From Oscillospiraceae bacterium (GTDB lineage Bacteria; Bacillota; Clostridia; Oscillospirales; Acutalibacteraceae): a DNA stretch of 64,000 nucleotides. Location: NCBI GenBank assembly GCA_015066445.1, contig SVOK01000003.1, positions 1 to 64,000 on the forward strand, written 5' to 3'. Position 1 is the stretch's first letter. Each line of letters begins with the position of its first letter. Below, piece by piece: positions 55,846 through 64,000 of this stretch. Position numbers and translations under genes: made by a program. The notes under the pieces were generated by a model, which worked only from the letters and a program-made list of their open reading frames with translations, had not been told where the DNA came from and ran no database searches.

Positions 55846-56270
55846 TCGAATTCTGCCCCGGTAACGCAAGCAAGATTTTGACAAGAATAGTAAAGGTACA
55901 TCTTAAAGAAGGTCCTAACGAAATTCTTGTTACCGCTCCTTTTGCAGAATATATGAGCGGTGTAAGCCCCAGAGTTGAAGAAAACTACAAGCTTTATTGG
56001 ATGGATCAGGATGCCATTATTTTAACCGAGGGACTATCTCTCGATGATGAAAAAGAGCTTCCCGGTATCGAGGATTCTGACATCAACTATGCTCAGCTTA
56101 CTGTTAAAAAGGCGAGCAATTCTGTTGACAGTAACAATTCCGTAAAGGTAGAGGGAAAGAGCCATTTATGGTATGTTATAGGTGTAATATCCTTAGCTGT
56201 AATAGTTATAGCTGCGGGAATGGTTGCTTTCATTATAGTATTTAAGAAAAAAGCAAAAAGTAATAATTAA
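55833..56270 (+). CDS. C-terminal module and membrane anchor of the giant array protein (frameshifted part)
   Basis: This frame opens at 55833 and reads KQLIEFCPGNASKILTRIVK, then HLKEGPNEILVTAPFAEYM, completing the last module of the preceding ORF. A spacer and one strong transmembrane helix follow (HLWYVIGVISLAVIVIAAGM) with a KKKAK stop-transfer tail. Adding one A in the AA at 55836-55837 converts GETSS-stop to GETKQLIEF and restores one protein of about 1620 aa anchored in the membrane. The track starts it artificially at a TTG (55878). Confidence 0.8.
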   Translation, partial: NKQLIEFCPGNASKILTRIVKVHLKEGPNEILVTAPFAEYMSGVSPRVEENYKLYWMDQDAIILTEGLSLDDEKELPGIEDSDINYAQLTVKKASNSVDSNNSVKVEGKSHLWYVIGVISLAVIVIAAGMVAFIIVFKKKAKSNN

Positions 56271-56280
56271 ATATTAAGCA

Positions 56281-56306
56281 AAAACGGGTATAAAATACCC
56301 GTTTTT
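56281..56306 (+). terminator. Intrinsic terminator after the array protein
   Basis: Stem AAAACGGGTAT / ATACCCGTTTT with a 3-base loop and T tail, 10 bases after the stop. The GH43 gene follows, so it may be only partial or the next operon has its own promoter. Confidence 0.85.
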
Positions 56307-56342
56307 GCCGTTGTTAATATGTTAGGCGAAAGGGAAAATTTT

Positions 56343-57227
56343 ATGTTTATGCCAAAAATTTCAAATCCAATAGACGATGGACATTATGCTGATCCGGAAT
56401 CCCGTTTTTATGAAGGAAAGTATTGGATTTATGTTACTGAATCAAAGGCTTTTAAGGATCAAAAAAATCTTACTGTCTTTTCCTCCTCTGATATGGAAAA
56501 TTGGGAAAAACACGAAAATATTGTTGATATGAGCGATTTCCCTTGGATTTGGGGCGCAGTATGGGCGCCGACAGTTATTGAAAAAAACGGTAAATATTAT
56601 CTTATATTTGCTTCAAACGATATACACGCTGATGAGGATGACGGCGGACTTGAAATTGCCTGGTCCGATTCGCCTGCTGGCCCGTTTAAAAGCCTGTTAG
56701 GTAAAACTCTTGTGGATGATATTTACAATAATGCTCAGCCGATAGATGCTCACCTTTTTAAGGATGACGATGGCACAGTTTACCTTTATTACGGCGGTTG
56801 GGGACATTGTATAGTAGCTATTATGAATGACGATATGACAGGGCTAAAACCATTCCCCGACGGTACCTACAGAAAAGAAATCACACCTGAGAACTATGTA
56901 GAAGGTCCCTGTATGATAAAAAGAGGGGATGACTATTATTTCCTGTGGTCATCAGGTAAATGGAATAAGAGTGATTACTGCGTTTATTACGGCAAATCAA
57001 AGTCACCCTTAGGTCCTTTTGAAAAAGAGGGCACGGTTCTTATATCCGACGAAACCATTGCGCGTGCTCCCGGTCATAATGGATTTTTCTACATTCCCCA
57101 AAGTGACGAGTATTTTATTACATATCACAGACGCTCTATTTTAGACACAGAGCGAGATGCAAGAAAGCTTTGCATAGATAAAATGATATTCGATGGCAAT
57201 AAGATTAGAACCGTAAAAATGACCTGA
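56343..57227 (+). CDS. GH43 family glycoside hydrolase, intracellular
   Basis: A 294-aa five-bladed propeller enzyme without signal peptide, likely an alpha-L-arabinofuranosidase or beta-xylosidase. Catalytic residues in order: base Asp in DGHYADPES, pKa-modulating Asp in QPIDAHLFKD, acid Glu in NYVEGPCMIK. FPWIWGAVWAPTV and GRSPLGPFE-like SKSPLGPFEKEG are GH43 hallmarks. The ATG at 56343 has GAAAGGG before it; the track's 56319 start lacks a ribosome site. It probably finishes imported oligosaccharides. Confidence 0.9.
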   Translation: MFMPKISNPIDDGHYADPESRFYEGKYWIYVTESKAFKDQKNLTVFSSSDMENWEKHENIVDMSDFPWIWGAVWAPTVIEKNGKYYLIFASNDIHADEDDGGLEIAWSDSPAGPFKSLLGKTLVDDIYNNAQPIDAHLFKDDDGTVYLYYGGWGHCIVAIMNDDMTGLKPFPDGTYRKEITPENYVEGPCMIKRGDDYYFLWSSGKWNKSDYCVYYGKSKSPLGPFEKEGTVLISDETIARAPGHNGFFYIPQSDEYFITYHRRSILDTERDARKLCIDKMIFDGNKIRTVKMT

Positions 57228-57274
57228 TTTTGGATTTGTTCAAATTAATTTTAATTGGGAGAAGATGAGAAAAT

Positions 57275-60187
57275 ATGCGTAAGATCAAGAAAAGTCTTAT
57301 CCGTATTATAGCGATAATTTCTTCTATAGCTTTATTAGTCGGTGCTGTTTCAGTTCCGCTGATTGATGCCGTAGCAGCCTCTAATAATTGGAAAATCGAG
57401 CGCCCTGCAAGAGCCAAAACCGATACCTCCTTTAAAAATTGGATTACTATACCCGAAGAGGATATATTGGGAAAAGCTACTATAGAGGGCGAACAGCTTA
57501 TTGAAATTGACAAGTACAAAGATTTCGAGCTAACCGCCAAAGAAAAAGGCAAATATTTTGTAGCAATTTCTTACAAGCCTAAAGAAAGCGTAATGCTTGA
57601 CAGCGATTGTAGGGTAGAGCATATTTCTGCTGATAACACGGTTATTAAATCGTTTATTGCTCCTGTTTACAGTCTTTGGCAGGACAGCTCTAAGGATTAT
57701 CAGCTTGACCGTTACGGTAATGAGGTAACACCCTCTCAAAAGGATTTAGGTTGCTATATAACCGATTATCTGCGTGATTCGGCTTCAGTTGATGCTTCTC
57801 CCGTAGTATTTGAGTTTGATAGCGGAGTTCAGAAGCTACGTATAACAGCGGTTGATGCACAGATATATATAAAAGAAGTATTTCTTATAAAATATTCCGA
57901 AGCTATAAGCTATGAGGAATATAAATCAGTAAATAATGCAGCTACCTATAACGGTAATGAAATAATTATTGAGGGTGAGGATTACGCTGTAAAGTCAGAC
58001 TCTTTTATAAGAAGTAAAGCAGGTAACAGCTCAGCGGTTTATCCATTTAACCCTTATTATAAGTGGTTAGCTTCGGTTGACGGTTCATCCTGGGGAACAG
58101 TAGGTCAGCGTATTGTGTGGAATTTTACAGTACCTGAGGACGGCTATTACAATATTACCTTCCATTATTCGCAGTCTTATAAGGAGGGTCAGGATTCCTG
58201 CCGTACAATAGAAGTTGATGGTGCTGTGCCTTATAAGGAATTAATAGAAACCAAATTCCCCTATACGGGCGGCGACTTTGACTATAAACAGACTGAGGGT
58301 AAGGTTTATCTTACCAAGGGCGAGCATACCTTAGGTCTTTTAATTGAAATTCCGCATATGTCCGAATATATTGACAGGGTAAATGCGATAATTGAGCAAT
58401 TAAAGGATTTAGGACTAAGCCTCCAGCAGGTTGCAGGCAGTGAAGCCGACCAGACAAGAACCTGGGATATTGAATCATATATTCCCGGAATTACTGAGAA
58501 CCTTGAAAATATTAAAGAAGAGTTAGCTGAAATTTATAAGCAGATGGAGGATGCCTACGGCGATGTTCCTGCAGGAAGTCTTAATTTACAGCTGTCGGCT
58601 GATATTCTTACACAAATACTCGAAAAGCCCGAAAAGCTGCCTACAAGAACAGAGGAAATAAGTATAGGCTCGGGCTCGGTTACTAACCTGTTAGCAGAGC
58701 TTATTAACGGATGGAAAAGTCAGGGATTAACGGTTGACCGTATTTATCTTACAGGCGACGGCGAAAAGCTACCCAATGCTAACGGCGCTTTCCTTACTAA
58801 TATTTCTGACGGTGTTAAAAGCTTTTTCTTTGCGCTTACTTCAAGAAATCAGAACTATAGCACAGGTACTCTTTCAGACGATGCACTCAATGTCTGGGTT
58901 AACCGTTCTGTACCTTATGTTGAGACTATTCAGATGCTTTCTGACTCAAGATATAAGGGCTATACCGATGAAAACGGTAAAACCGTTAAGGTGAATTTCT
59001 CTATTATGCCGGATGAAAGCAAGCTGCTTTTGGCTAATGCATCGGGTACTTGCCCTGATTTAGCACTTGGTGTTACGGGTGACAGACCTTATCAGCTCGG
59101 TATCCGTAATGCAGTATCGCCCTTTACACAATTTGAAGATTTCAAAGAATACGTAAGCGATAAATTCGGTAACAAATATTTTGAAAGCTATATTTATGAC
59201 GGTGAAATTTACGCTTTGCCTGAAACTCAGCAGTTCTATGTAATGATGTACCGTAAGGATATACTTGAAAAGTTAGAGTTAGAAGTTCCAAGGACTTGGG
59301 ATGAGGTTGCAGAAATAATGCCTACCTTAAGGCGCAACGGTATGAATTTCTATCTGCCGTTATCCGCTCATACAGGTACGAAACCCCTTGGAACAGTAGT
59401 ACCGTTTTTGTATCAGGCGGCATCTGCAGCAGGGGAGAATCCCGACTACAGCCTTTGGACAAAGGACGGTATGTCAACCGCTATTAATAACGAAATTAAT
59501 ATTTCTGCTTTTGAAAAGCTTACAGACCTTTATTTGCTTTACGGTGTACAGAACAATATGCCAAGCTTTTATAATAATTTCCGTTACGGTGTTTCGCCTA
59601 TAGGTGTGGGCGGTTTTGGAGATTATATTAAAATGCTTTATGCCGCTCCCGAAATTGCAGACGATTGGGCTATAGCAGAGGTTCCCGGCTTTGAGGACGA
59701 AAACGGCGTTATACATAATCAGATGCCAACTGCCGAACGTGCTATAGTTATGTTTGAAAGTAGCAATAAAAAGGAAGCTTCCTGGGATTTTGTGAAATGG
59801 TGGTTAGAGGATGAAACTCAAATAGAGTTTTCTACTACCCTACAGGCAAAATTCGGTTCGGTATTCGTATGGAACAGCGCAAACAGAAACGCTTTTGCAA
59901 AGCTTGCTATTCCCGAGAAGGACAAGAAAATAATTATTGAGCAATGGGAAAATGCGCAGAATATCCGCCAAACTCCTGCTAACTATATGCTTGAGCGTTC
60001 ACTTAGTAATGCTTGGTATGATGTAGTACAGAATCATATAAATGTAAGAAGTGCACTTAATACCGCTGCGGCTGATATTCAGCAGGAATTTGAGCTAAAG
60101 CTGCACGAATTCGGCTATATTGATGCTAACGGCAAGCTTATTAAGAATTACGATATGAGCTCTTTTGAAGATATAATATCTAAGTAA
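57275..60187 (+). CDS. Substrate-binding protein fused to N-terminal carbohydrate-module-like domains
   Basis: A 970-aa exported protein. The signal sequence has no lipobox Cys (SVPLIDAVAAS). Residues about 40-350 form two beta-sandwich domains (IIIEGEDYAVKSDSFIR, WNFTVPEDGYYNITFHY, TKGEHTLGLLIEIP are module-like). A helical segment (about 365-440) links to a family-1 solute-binding protein domain (about 545-930: LANASGTCPDLALG, VMMYRKDILEKLELEVPRTW, AIVMFESSNKKEASWDFVKWW). The permease genes follow directly, so this is their cognate binding protein. Fusion of glycan modules to a transporter binding protein, and the missing lipid anchor, are unusual. Confidence 0.85.
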   Translation: MRKIKKSLIRIIAIISSIALLVGAVSVPLIDAVAASNNWKIERPARAKTDTSFKNWITIPEEDILGKATIEGEQLIEIDKYKDFELTAKEKGKYFVAISYKPKESVMLDSDCRVEHISADNTVIKSFIAPVYSLWQDSSKDYQLDRYGNEVTPSQKDLGCYITDYLRDSASVDASPVVFEFDSGVQKLRITAVDAQIYIKEVFLIKYSEAISYEEYKSVNNAATYNGNEIIIEGEDYAVKSDSFIRSKAGNSSAVYPFNPYYKWLASVDGSSWGTVGQRIVWNFTVPEDGYYNITFHYSQSYKEGQDSCRTIEVDGAVPYKELIETKFPYTGGDFDYKQTEGKVYLTKGEHTLGLLIEIPHMSEYIDRVNAIIEQLKDLGLSLQQVAGSEADQTRTWDIESYIPGITENLENIKEELAEIYKQMEDAYGDVPAGSLNLQLSADILTQILEKPEKLPTRTEEISIGSGSVTNLLAELINGWKSQGLTVDRIYLTGDGEKLPNANGAFLTNISDGVKSFFFALTSRNQNYSTGTLSDDALNVWVNRSVPYVETIQMLSDSRYKGYTDENGKTVKVNFSIMPDESKLLLANASGTCPDLALGVTGDRPYQLGIRNAVSPFTQFEDFKEYVSDKFGNKYFESYIYDGEIYALPETQQFYVMMYRKDILEKLELEVPRTWDEVAEIMPTLRRNGMNFYLPLSAHTGTKPLGTVVPFLYQAASAAGENPDYSLWTKDGMSTAINNEINISAFEKLTDLYLLYGVQNNMPSFYNNFRYGVSPIGVGGFGDYIKMLYAAPEIADDWAIAEVPGFEDENGVIHNQMPTAERAIVMFESSNKKEASWDFVKWWLEDETQIEFSTTLQAKFGSVFVWNSANRNAFAKLAIPEKDKKIIIEQWENAQNIRQTPANYMLERSLSNAWYDVVQNHINVRSALNTAAADIQQEFELKLHEFGYIDANGKLIKNYDMSSFEDIISK

Positions 60188-60211
60188 AATACCAATGGGG
60201 AGGAAAAATTT

Positions 60212-61144
60212 ATGAGCACAGCAAATTTGGCTGTTAAAGCCTCTAAAAACAGAAGAATAGAAAATCCGTTAATAAAATACTCCCATTGGGTTATGATTTT
60301 ACCTTTTCTTGTTCTGTTTTTAATATTTATTATTCTACCTATAATTTTTGCAATTGGTCTTTCCTTTACAAACTTTAACGCAGTAGAAACACCTGAATTT
60401 GTACTTTTTGAAAATTACTCAAGAATTTTTTCAAAAGATGCAGTTTTTATGCAAAAAATCTTACCTAATACCATTCTTTATGCGGTAATTGTAGGTCCTG
60501 GCGGATATGTGCTTGCATTTATTATGGCGTGGCTTCTGTCTCAGTTACCTAAGCTGCAGAGAACGATTTTAGCAGTATTGCTTTATCTTCCTTCGATGAC
60601 AGCAGGTACTACAATTTCTACCGTTTGGGCAGTGCTGTTTTCGGGTGACAGAACAGGTTATCTTAATAGTGTTTTCTTAAGACTTGGTCTTATTCAGAAA
60701 CCTATAACCTGGTTACAGGGCGAGGATACCCTTATGCCGATTATGATTTTGGTAGCCTTATGGTCAAGCCTTGGTATAGGCTTCTTGTCCATACTTTCAG
60801 GTATTCTTGATGTTAACCCCGAGCTTTATGAGGCTGCCCGTCTTGACGGCGTTAAAAACAGGGTACAGGAAGCTATTTATGTTACAGTGCCTTCTATCAG
60901 ACCTCAAATGCTGTTCGGCGCAGTTATGGCGGTAGTTAATACCTTTAACTCTGCAGGACTCGGTGTACAGCTCTCAGGCTCAAACCCAACGCCGAATTAC
61001 GCCGGTTCGCTAATTGTAAACCATGTTGATGACTACGGATTTATCCGTTATGAAATGGGTTATGCAGCGGCGCTTTCAGTTATATTACTTATAATTATTT
61101 CACTGGCAAGCAAGCTGGCCTACAGGCTTTTCGGTGATAATTAG
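60212..61144 (+). CDS. CUT1 sugar ABC transporter permease (MalF/UgpA-like)
   Basis: A 310-aa inner-membrane permease with six helices (MILPFLVLFLIFIILPIIFA first) and the ATPase-contact EAA loop EAARLDGVKNRVQEAIYVTVP. It lies between its binding protein and partner permease. No ATPase gene is present, as usual for CUT1 systems that share a multitask MsmK/MsiK ATPase encoded elsewhere. Confidence 0.93.
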   Translation: MSTANLAVKASKNRRIENPLIKYSHWVMILPFLVLFLIFIILPIIFAIGLSFTNFNAVETPEFVLFENYSRIFSKDAVFMQKILPNTILYAVIVGPGGYVLAFIMAWLLSQLPKLQRTILAVLLYLPSMTAGTTISTVWAVLFSGDRTGYLNSVFLRLGLIQKPITWLQGEDTLMPIMILVALWSSLGIGFLSILSGILDVNPELYEAARLDGVKNRVQEAIYVTVPSIRPQMLFGAVMAVVNTFNSAGLGVQLSGSNPTPNYAGSLIVNHVDDYGFIRYEMGYAAALSVILLIIISLASKLAYRLFGDN

Positions 61145-61182
61145 TTTTAAAAAATAAAATTACTGAATATCGGGTGAGTTTT

Positions 61183-62058
61183 TTGAAAACAAAACATAAA
61201 TATGCGATTAAAAGAATTATCAGGACAGAGCGCTCCAATATAGTGGTTTATTTAATGCTGTTGCCTATGGTTGTATTGGCGGTTTTGCCTATCCTATACA
61301 TAGTATTCACCGCATTTAAGCCTATGGGCGAGTTATTTGCCTATCCACCTAAATTTATAACCACAAGACCTACATTTGATAACTTTACAAAGCTGTTTGA
61401 AGCTTCGGAAAATACAGTTTTCCCACTTTCTATGTATTTGTTCAACAGTATAGTTTCTACTGTTTCTGTTGTGGTACTTGGTATGTTTATTTCACTTTCG
61501 GCGGCATTTGTTCTGTCAAAGAAAAGATTCAGGGGTAGACAGCTTATATTTAAATTGAACACCCTTTCTATGATGTTCGTTGCTACAGCTGTTAGTATTC
61601 CACGATACCTTATTGTAAAAGAGGTAGGCTTGCTTGATACTTTTTTTGCAAATATTATACCGCTTTTGGCAGCTCCAATTTCGGTATTCTTGCTTAAACA
61701 GTTTGTGGATCAGTTACCTGATGCACTTATCGAGTCGGCAAGAATAGACGGAGCAAATGATTATCAGATTTTGTTTAAAATTATAATGCCGCTCGTAAAA
61801 TCTGCATTGGCAACGGTGGCTATACTGCTTTTCCAGAATTCGTGGAACAGTATGGAAGCTTCTAATCTGTTTATTACTACAGAATCCTATAAGACCTTTG
61901 CATTTTATATGCACAGTCTTTCTGCCGCAGGTAACGGTGTTGCAGGAGCAGGTATGTCAGCCGCGGCGGCGCTTTTGATGTTTGTTCCCAATGTTGTACT
62001 TTTTGTAAGTATGCAGTCACGCGTAATGAGTACTATGGCTCATTCAGGTCTTAAATAA
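61183..62058 (+). CDS. CUT1 sugar ABC transporter permease (MalG/UgpE-like)
   Basis: A 291-aa permease with six helices (VVYLMLLPMVVLAVLPILYI first), PTFDNFTKLFE before helix 2 and the EAA loop ESARIDGANDYQILFKIIMPL. The start is best placed at TTG 61183, just after GGGTGAG; the track's GTG (61174) is part of that ribosome site. Partner of the preceding permease. Confidence 0.92.
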   Translation: MKTKHKYAIKRIIRTERSNIVVYLMLLPMVVLAVLPILYIVFTAFKPMGELFAYPPKFITTRPTFDNFTKLFEASENTVFPLSMYLFNSIVSTVSVVVLGMFISLSAAFVLSKKRFRGRQLIFKLNTLSMMFVATAVSIPRYLIVKEVGLLDTFFANIIPLLAAPISVFLLKQFVDQLPDALIESARIDGANDYQILFKIIMPLVKSALATVAILLFQNSWNSMEASNLFITTESYKTFAFYMHSLSAAGNGVAGAGMSAAAALLMFVPNVVLFVSMQSRVMSTMAHSGLK

Positions 62059-62071
62059 AGGAGAGGGAGAA

Positions 62072-64000
62072 ATGCTAAAAACCAGAGCAATCTTAAAAAG
62101 GCTTTTTTTGATTTTTGCAGTAGTCTGTCTTATGATTACCCCCTCTTTTACCGCTTTTGCCGAAAGTGCATCCTCTTATACATATACCCCGTCTGTAGAG
62201 GACGGATGGATTACTACACAGGATGCCTATCAGGTAGGAAGCGTAATTCTGCAGGAGTTAGAGCTAAACGCTCCTCAGGATATATTTGTTAAAGACGGAA
62301 AGCTTTATGTGGCAGATACGGGAAATGTAAGAATTGTTGTATATGATTTAAAAACACAAAATCATTATGAAATAAAGAATGAAAAGTTCAAAACCCCCTC
62401 GGGAATTTTTGTAAACAATGAGGGAACGGTTTATATTGCAGATAAGGATGCCGCTACAGTTTTTGTTGTAAACAGTAATGGCGAGCTTATCGGCGAATAC
62501 GGACACCCCACAACCGCAACCTTTGGTAAAAGTGCGGTATACCGCCCCTCCAAGGTTGTAGTTAATAATTCGGGTGTAATGTATATTGTATCCGATGGCG
62601 CGTTTGACGGTATGGTTCAGATTGATAAAAACGGCGAGTTTCTCGGATATTTTGGCTATAATAACAGCACCTTTACTCTTTGGGACTATATTGTTGAAAA
62701 CTTTTTTACTGATGCTATGAAGGAAAGGCTTTCAAATAAAGTGCCTTTCTCGTTCAAAAATGCGGATATTGATAAAAAGGGACTTATATATTCCGTAACA
62801 CAGGCGGCAAAGGGAAATGCTCTTAAAAAGCATGATGCCGCAGGTATTAACCTTATGCCTACGGAAATGGTGGATGAGGTTGATTTTACAGATGTTTGCG
62901 TAGGTGCCCGTAACAATGTATATGCCGTTACCTCTACAGGACTTATATTTGAGTATGATATGAACGGCGAGCTGTTATTCACCTTTGGCGGAAGAGCTAT
63001 TTCAACTGAAAAATACGGTGTGTTTACTAATGTTTCTGCAATTTGCTGTGATGAGGATAATAAGCTCTATGCTCTTGATTTCGAAAGAGGCATAGTTCAT
63101 ATAATGCATCCTACCGATTTTGCGCAGACCTATCATAAAGCTATCGAGCTTTATAATTCAGGTAAGTATAATGACAGCGCTGATTTGTGGAAGCATATTG
63201 CCGCTGTTGGCGGTTCAAGCTATTATGCTGAAAACAGTTTGGCTCAATGCCTTTTTGAAGCAAAGGATTATAAAACCGCATTAGAGCATTATAAAATTGC
63301 CGGTAACAGAGAAGGTTATTCCGATTGCTATTGGCAGATAAGAAATGGCCAGATTTCAAAGGCAGTACCTTATGTAATAGTTGTTTTGGCAGTATTGCTG
63401 ATAGCAGGCTTTATATTTAAAAGAATTAATAAGGATAAAATTGATAAGCGTTTTAGCAAATCTATAATAAAAGATGATTTTATGCTTATATTCAAGGTGC
63501 TTCGTCACCCTATTGACAGCTTTTACGGTATAAGACGAGAGGGCAAGGGACATATTGGAACGGCTATCGGTCTTTATATTGTAGAATATCTTATAACAAT
63601 AGCGTATTTCACCTTATCGGGCTTTGCGCTTATCGGTAATGCCGATAATGTTTCAGTCCTGCTTATGAGCCTTATTTTCTGGGGAGTTATAGGCTTGTTT
63701 GTAGCGTGTAACTATCTTGTAAGCGCTGTGGGTGAGGGTGAAGCCAGATTCAGGGACGTATTCATAGCGACTCCTTATGTGCTTTCTCCCGTTACGGTTT
63801 TAATGCCCTTTGTTATTCTTATCTCTCACATAGTAACACAGAACGAATTAAGACTTTTAGAGCTTGCTGTTATTGCAATTTTACTTTGGGTGTTAGTTTG
63901 TCTGTTTATTGCAACCCGTGAAATTCACGCTTACGAGCCAAAATCAGTTATAAGTAATTTGCTTATAACCGTATTCCTTATGGCGGTGGTTGTATTGGCG
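62072..64000 (+). CDS. Exported beta-propeller/TPR protein with C-terminal YIP1-type membrane domain, 3' truncated by window edge
   Basis: Missing from the ORF track because it runs off the window; the frame is open for 643 codons. Signal peptide (IFAVVCLMITPSFTAFA), NHL-like propeller repeats (about 45-335: APQDIFVKDGKLYVADTGN, TPSGIFVNNEGTVYIADKD), a TPR-like helical part (about 350-428: AIELYNSGKYNDSADLWKHI), one transmembrane helix (about 433-450), then a Yip1-like multi-helix domain (FKVLRHPIDSFYGIRREGKG, then several helices). Good AAGGAGAGGG site 14 bases after the permease stop. Such proteins accompany CUT1 transporters in Clostridia; their role, perhaps transporter assembly or sensing, is unknown. 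Confidence 0.85.
   Translation, partial: MLKTRAILKRLFLIFAVVCLMITPSFTAFAESASSYTYTPSVEDGWITTQDAYQVGSVILQELELNAPQDIFVKDGKLYVADTGNVRIVVYDLKTQNHYEIKNEKFKTPSGIFVNNEGTVYIADKDAATVFVVNSNGELIGEYGHPTTATFGKSAVYRPSKVVVNNSGVMYIVSDGAFDGMVQIDKNGEFLGYFGYNNSTFTLWDYIVENFFTDAMKERLSNKVPFSFKNADIDKKGLIYSVTQAAKGNALKKHDAAGINLMPTEMVDEVDFTDVCVGARNNVYAVTSTGLIFEYDMNGELLFTFGGRAISTEKYGVFTNVSAICCDEDNKLYALDFERGIVHIMHPTDFAQTYHKAIELYNSGKYNDSADLWKHIAAVGGSSYYAENSLAQCLFEAKDYKTALEHYKIAGNREGYSDCYWQIRNGQISKAVPYVIVVLAVLLIAGFIFKRINKDKIDKRFSKSIIKDDFMLIFKVLRHPIDSFYGIRREGKGHIGTAIGLYIVEYLITIAYFTLSGFALIGNADNVSVLLMSLIFWGVIGLFVACNYLVSAVGEGEARFRDVFIATPYVLSPVTVLMPFVILISHIVTQNELRLLELAVIAILLWVLVCLFIATREIHAYEPKSVISNLLITVFLMAVVVLA

Noticed and set aside
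1-64000. CRISPR arrays, tRNA/rRNA genes, prophage or intact transposase genes
   Set aside because: No direct-repeat/spacer pattern, no cloverleaf or rRNA sequence, and no integrase or transposase ORF were found by reading both strands.

Overview
The window looks like chromosome from an anaerobic, low-to-moderate GC Firmicute of the gut/rumen Clostridia (Ruminococcaceae/Oscillospirales-like). The evidence is a class III (oxygen-sensitive) ribonucleotide reductase, the ctsR-mcsA-mcsB-clpC stress operon, a T-box leucine leader, MetA/MetY methionine synthesis, strong AAGGAGG-type ribosome binding sites, and dockerin-bearing secreted proteins of the kind found in fibre-degrading Ruminococcus relatives. 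The assignment is inferred from gene content only. No rRNA, tRNA, CRISPR array or intact mobile element was seen.

Region 1 (1-24.5 kb) is mostly core metabolism on the + strand. It holds nrdD (cut by the left edge), nrdG and dut; an RpiR-type regulator with a clear promoter/operator, followed by a phosphodiesterase-like protein and an AEC transporter; proB-proA-proC; and an unusual operon behind a leucine-specific T-box. That operon encodes an isopropylmalate-synthase-like protein with a degenerate active site, a TIM-barrel/acyl-CoA-ligase fusion, an amidohydrolase and metY. Then come metA, a tiny Cys-rich membrane protein on the - strand, ctsR-mcsA-mcsB-clpC behind two CtsR boxes, a decayed glutamine synthetase fragment, and a GH3 glycosidase with swapped domain order.

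Region 2 (24.5-27.6 kb) is a - strand cluster: an AraC regulator, a MATE exporter and a YitT membrane protein.

Region 3 (27.7-64 kb) is a large accessory glycan-use locus, almost all on the + strand. It contains a GH4 enzyme, two GH30 enzymes, a GH43 enzyme, an alpha/beta-hydrolase esterase, three sugar-type substrate-binding proteins with one permease pair, a YIP1/beta-propeller membrane protein (cut by the right edge), an AraC regulator, and several giant secreted proteins built from repeated beta-sandwich modules, two with dockerins. Three gene products here share a family I do not recognise, predicted to be a TIM-barrel-like glycosidase fold: one predicted lipoprotein, one attached behind a dockerin, one cytoplasmic. 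A plausible reading is capture of a plant-type polysaccharide at the surface by module arrays, cleavage by GH30 and the new family, import by the CUT1 permeases, and intracellular finishing by GH43, GH4, the esterase and the cytoplasmic paralog.

Three genes in region 3 (a DMT transporter, the dockerin/GH30 protein and the giant anchored module protein) are each split by an apparent single-base deletion. In every case adding one base restores a continuous family-like protein. Either these are real lesions or the underlying assembly has indel errors.
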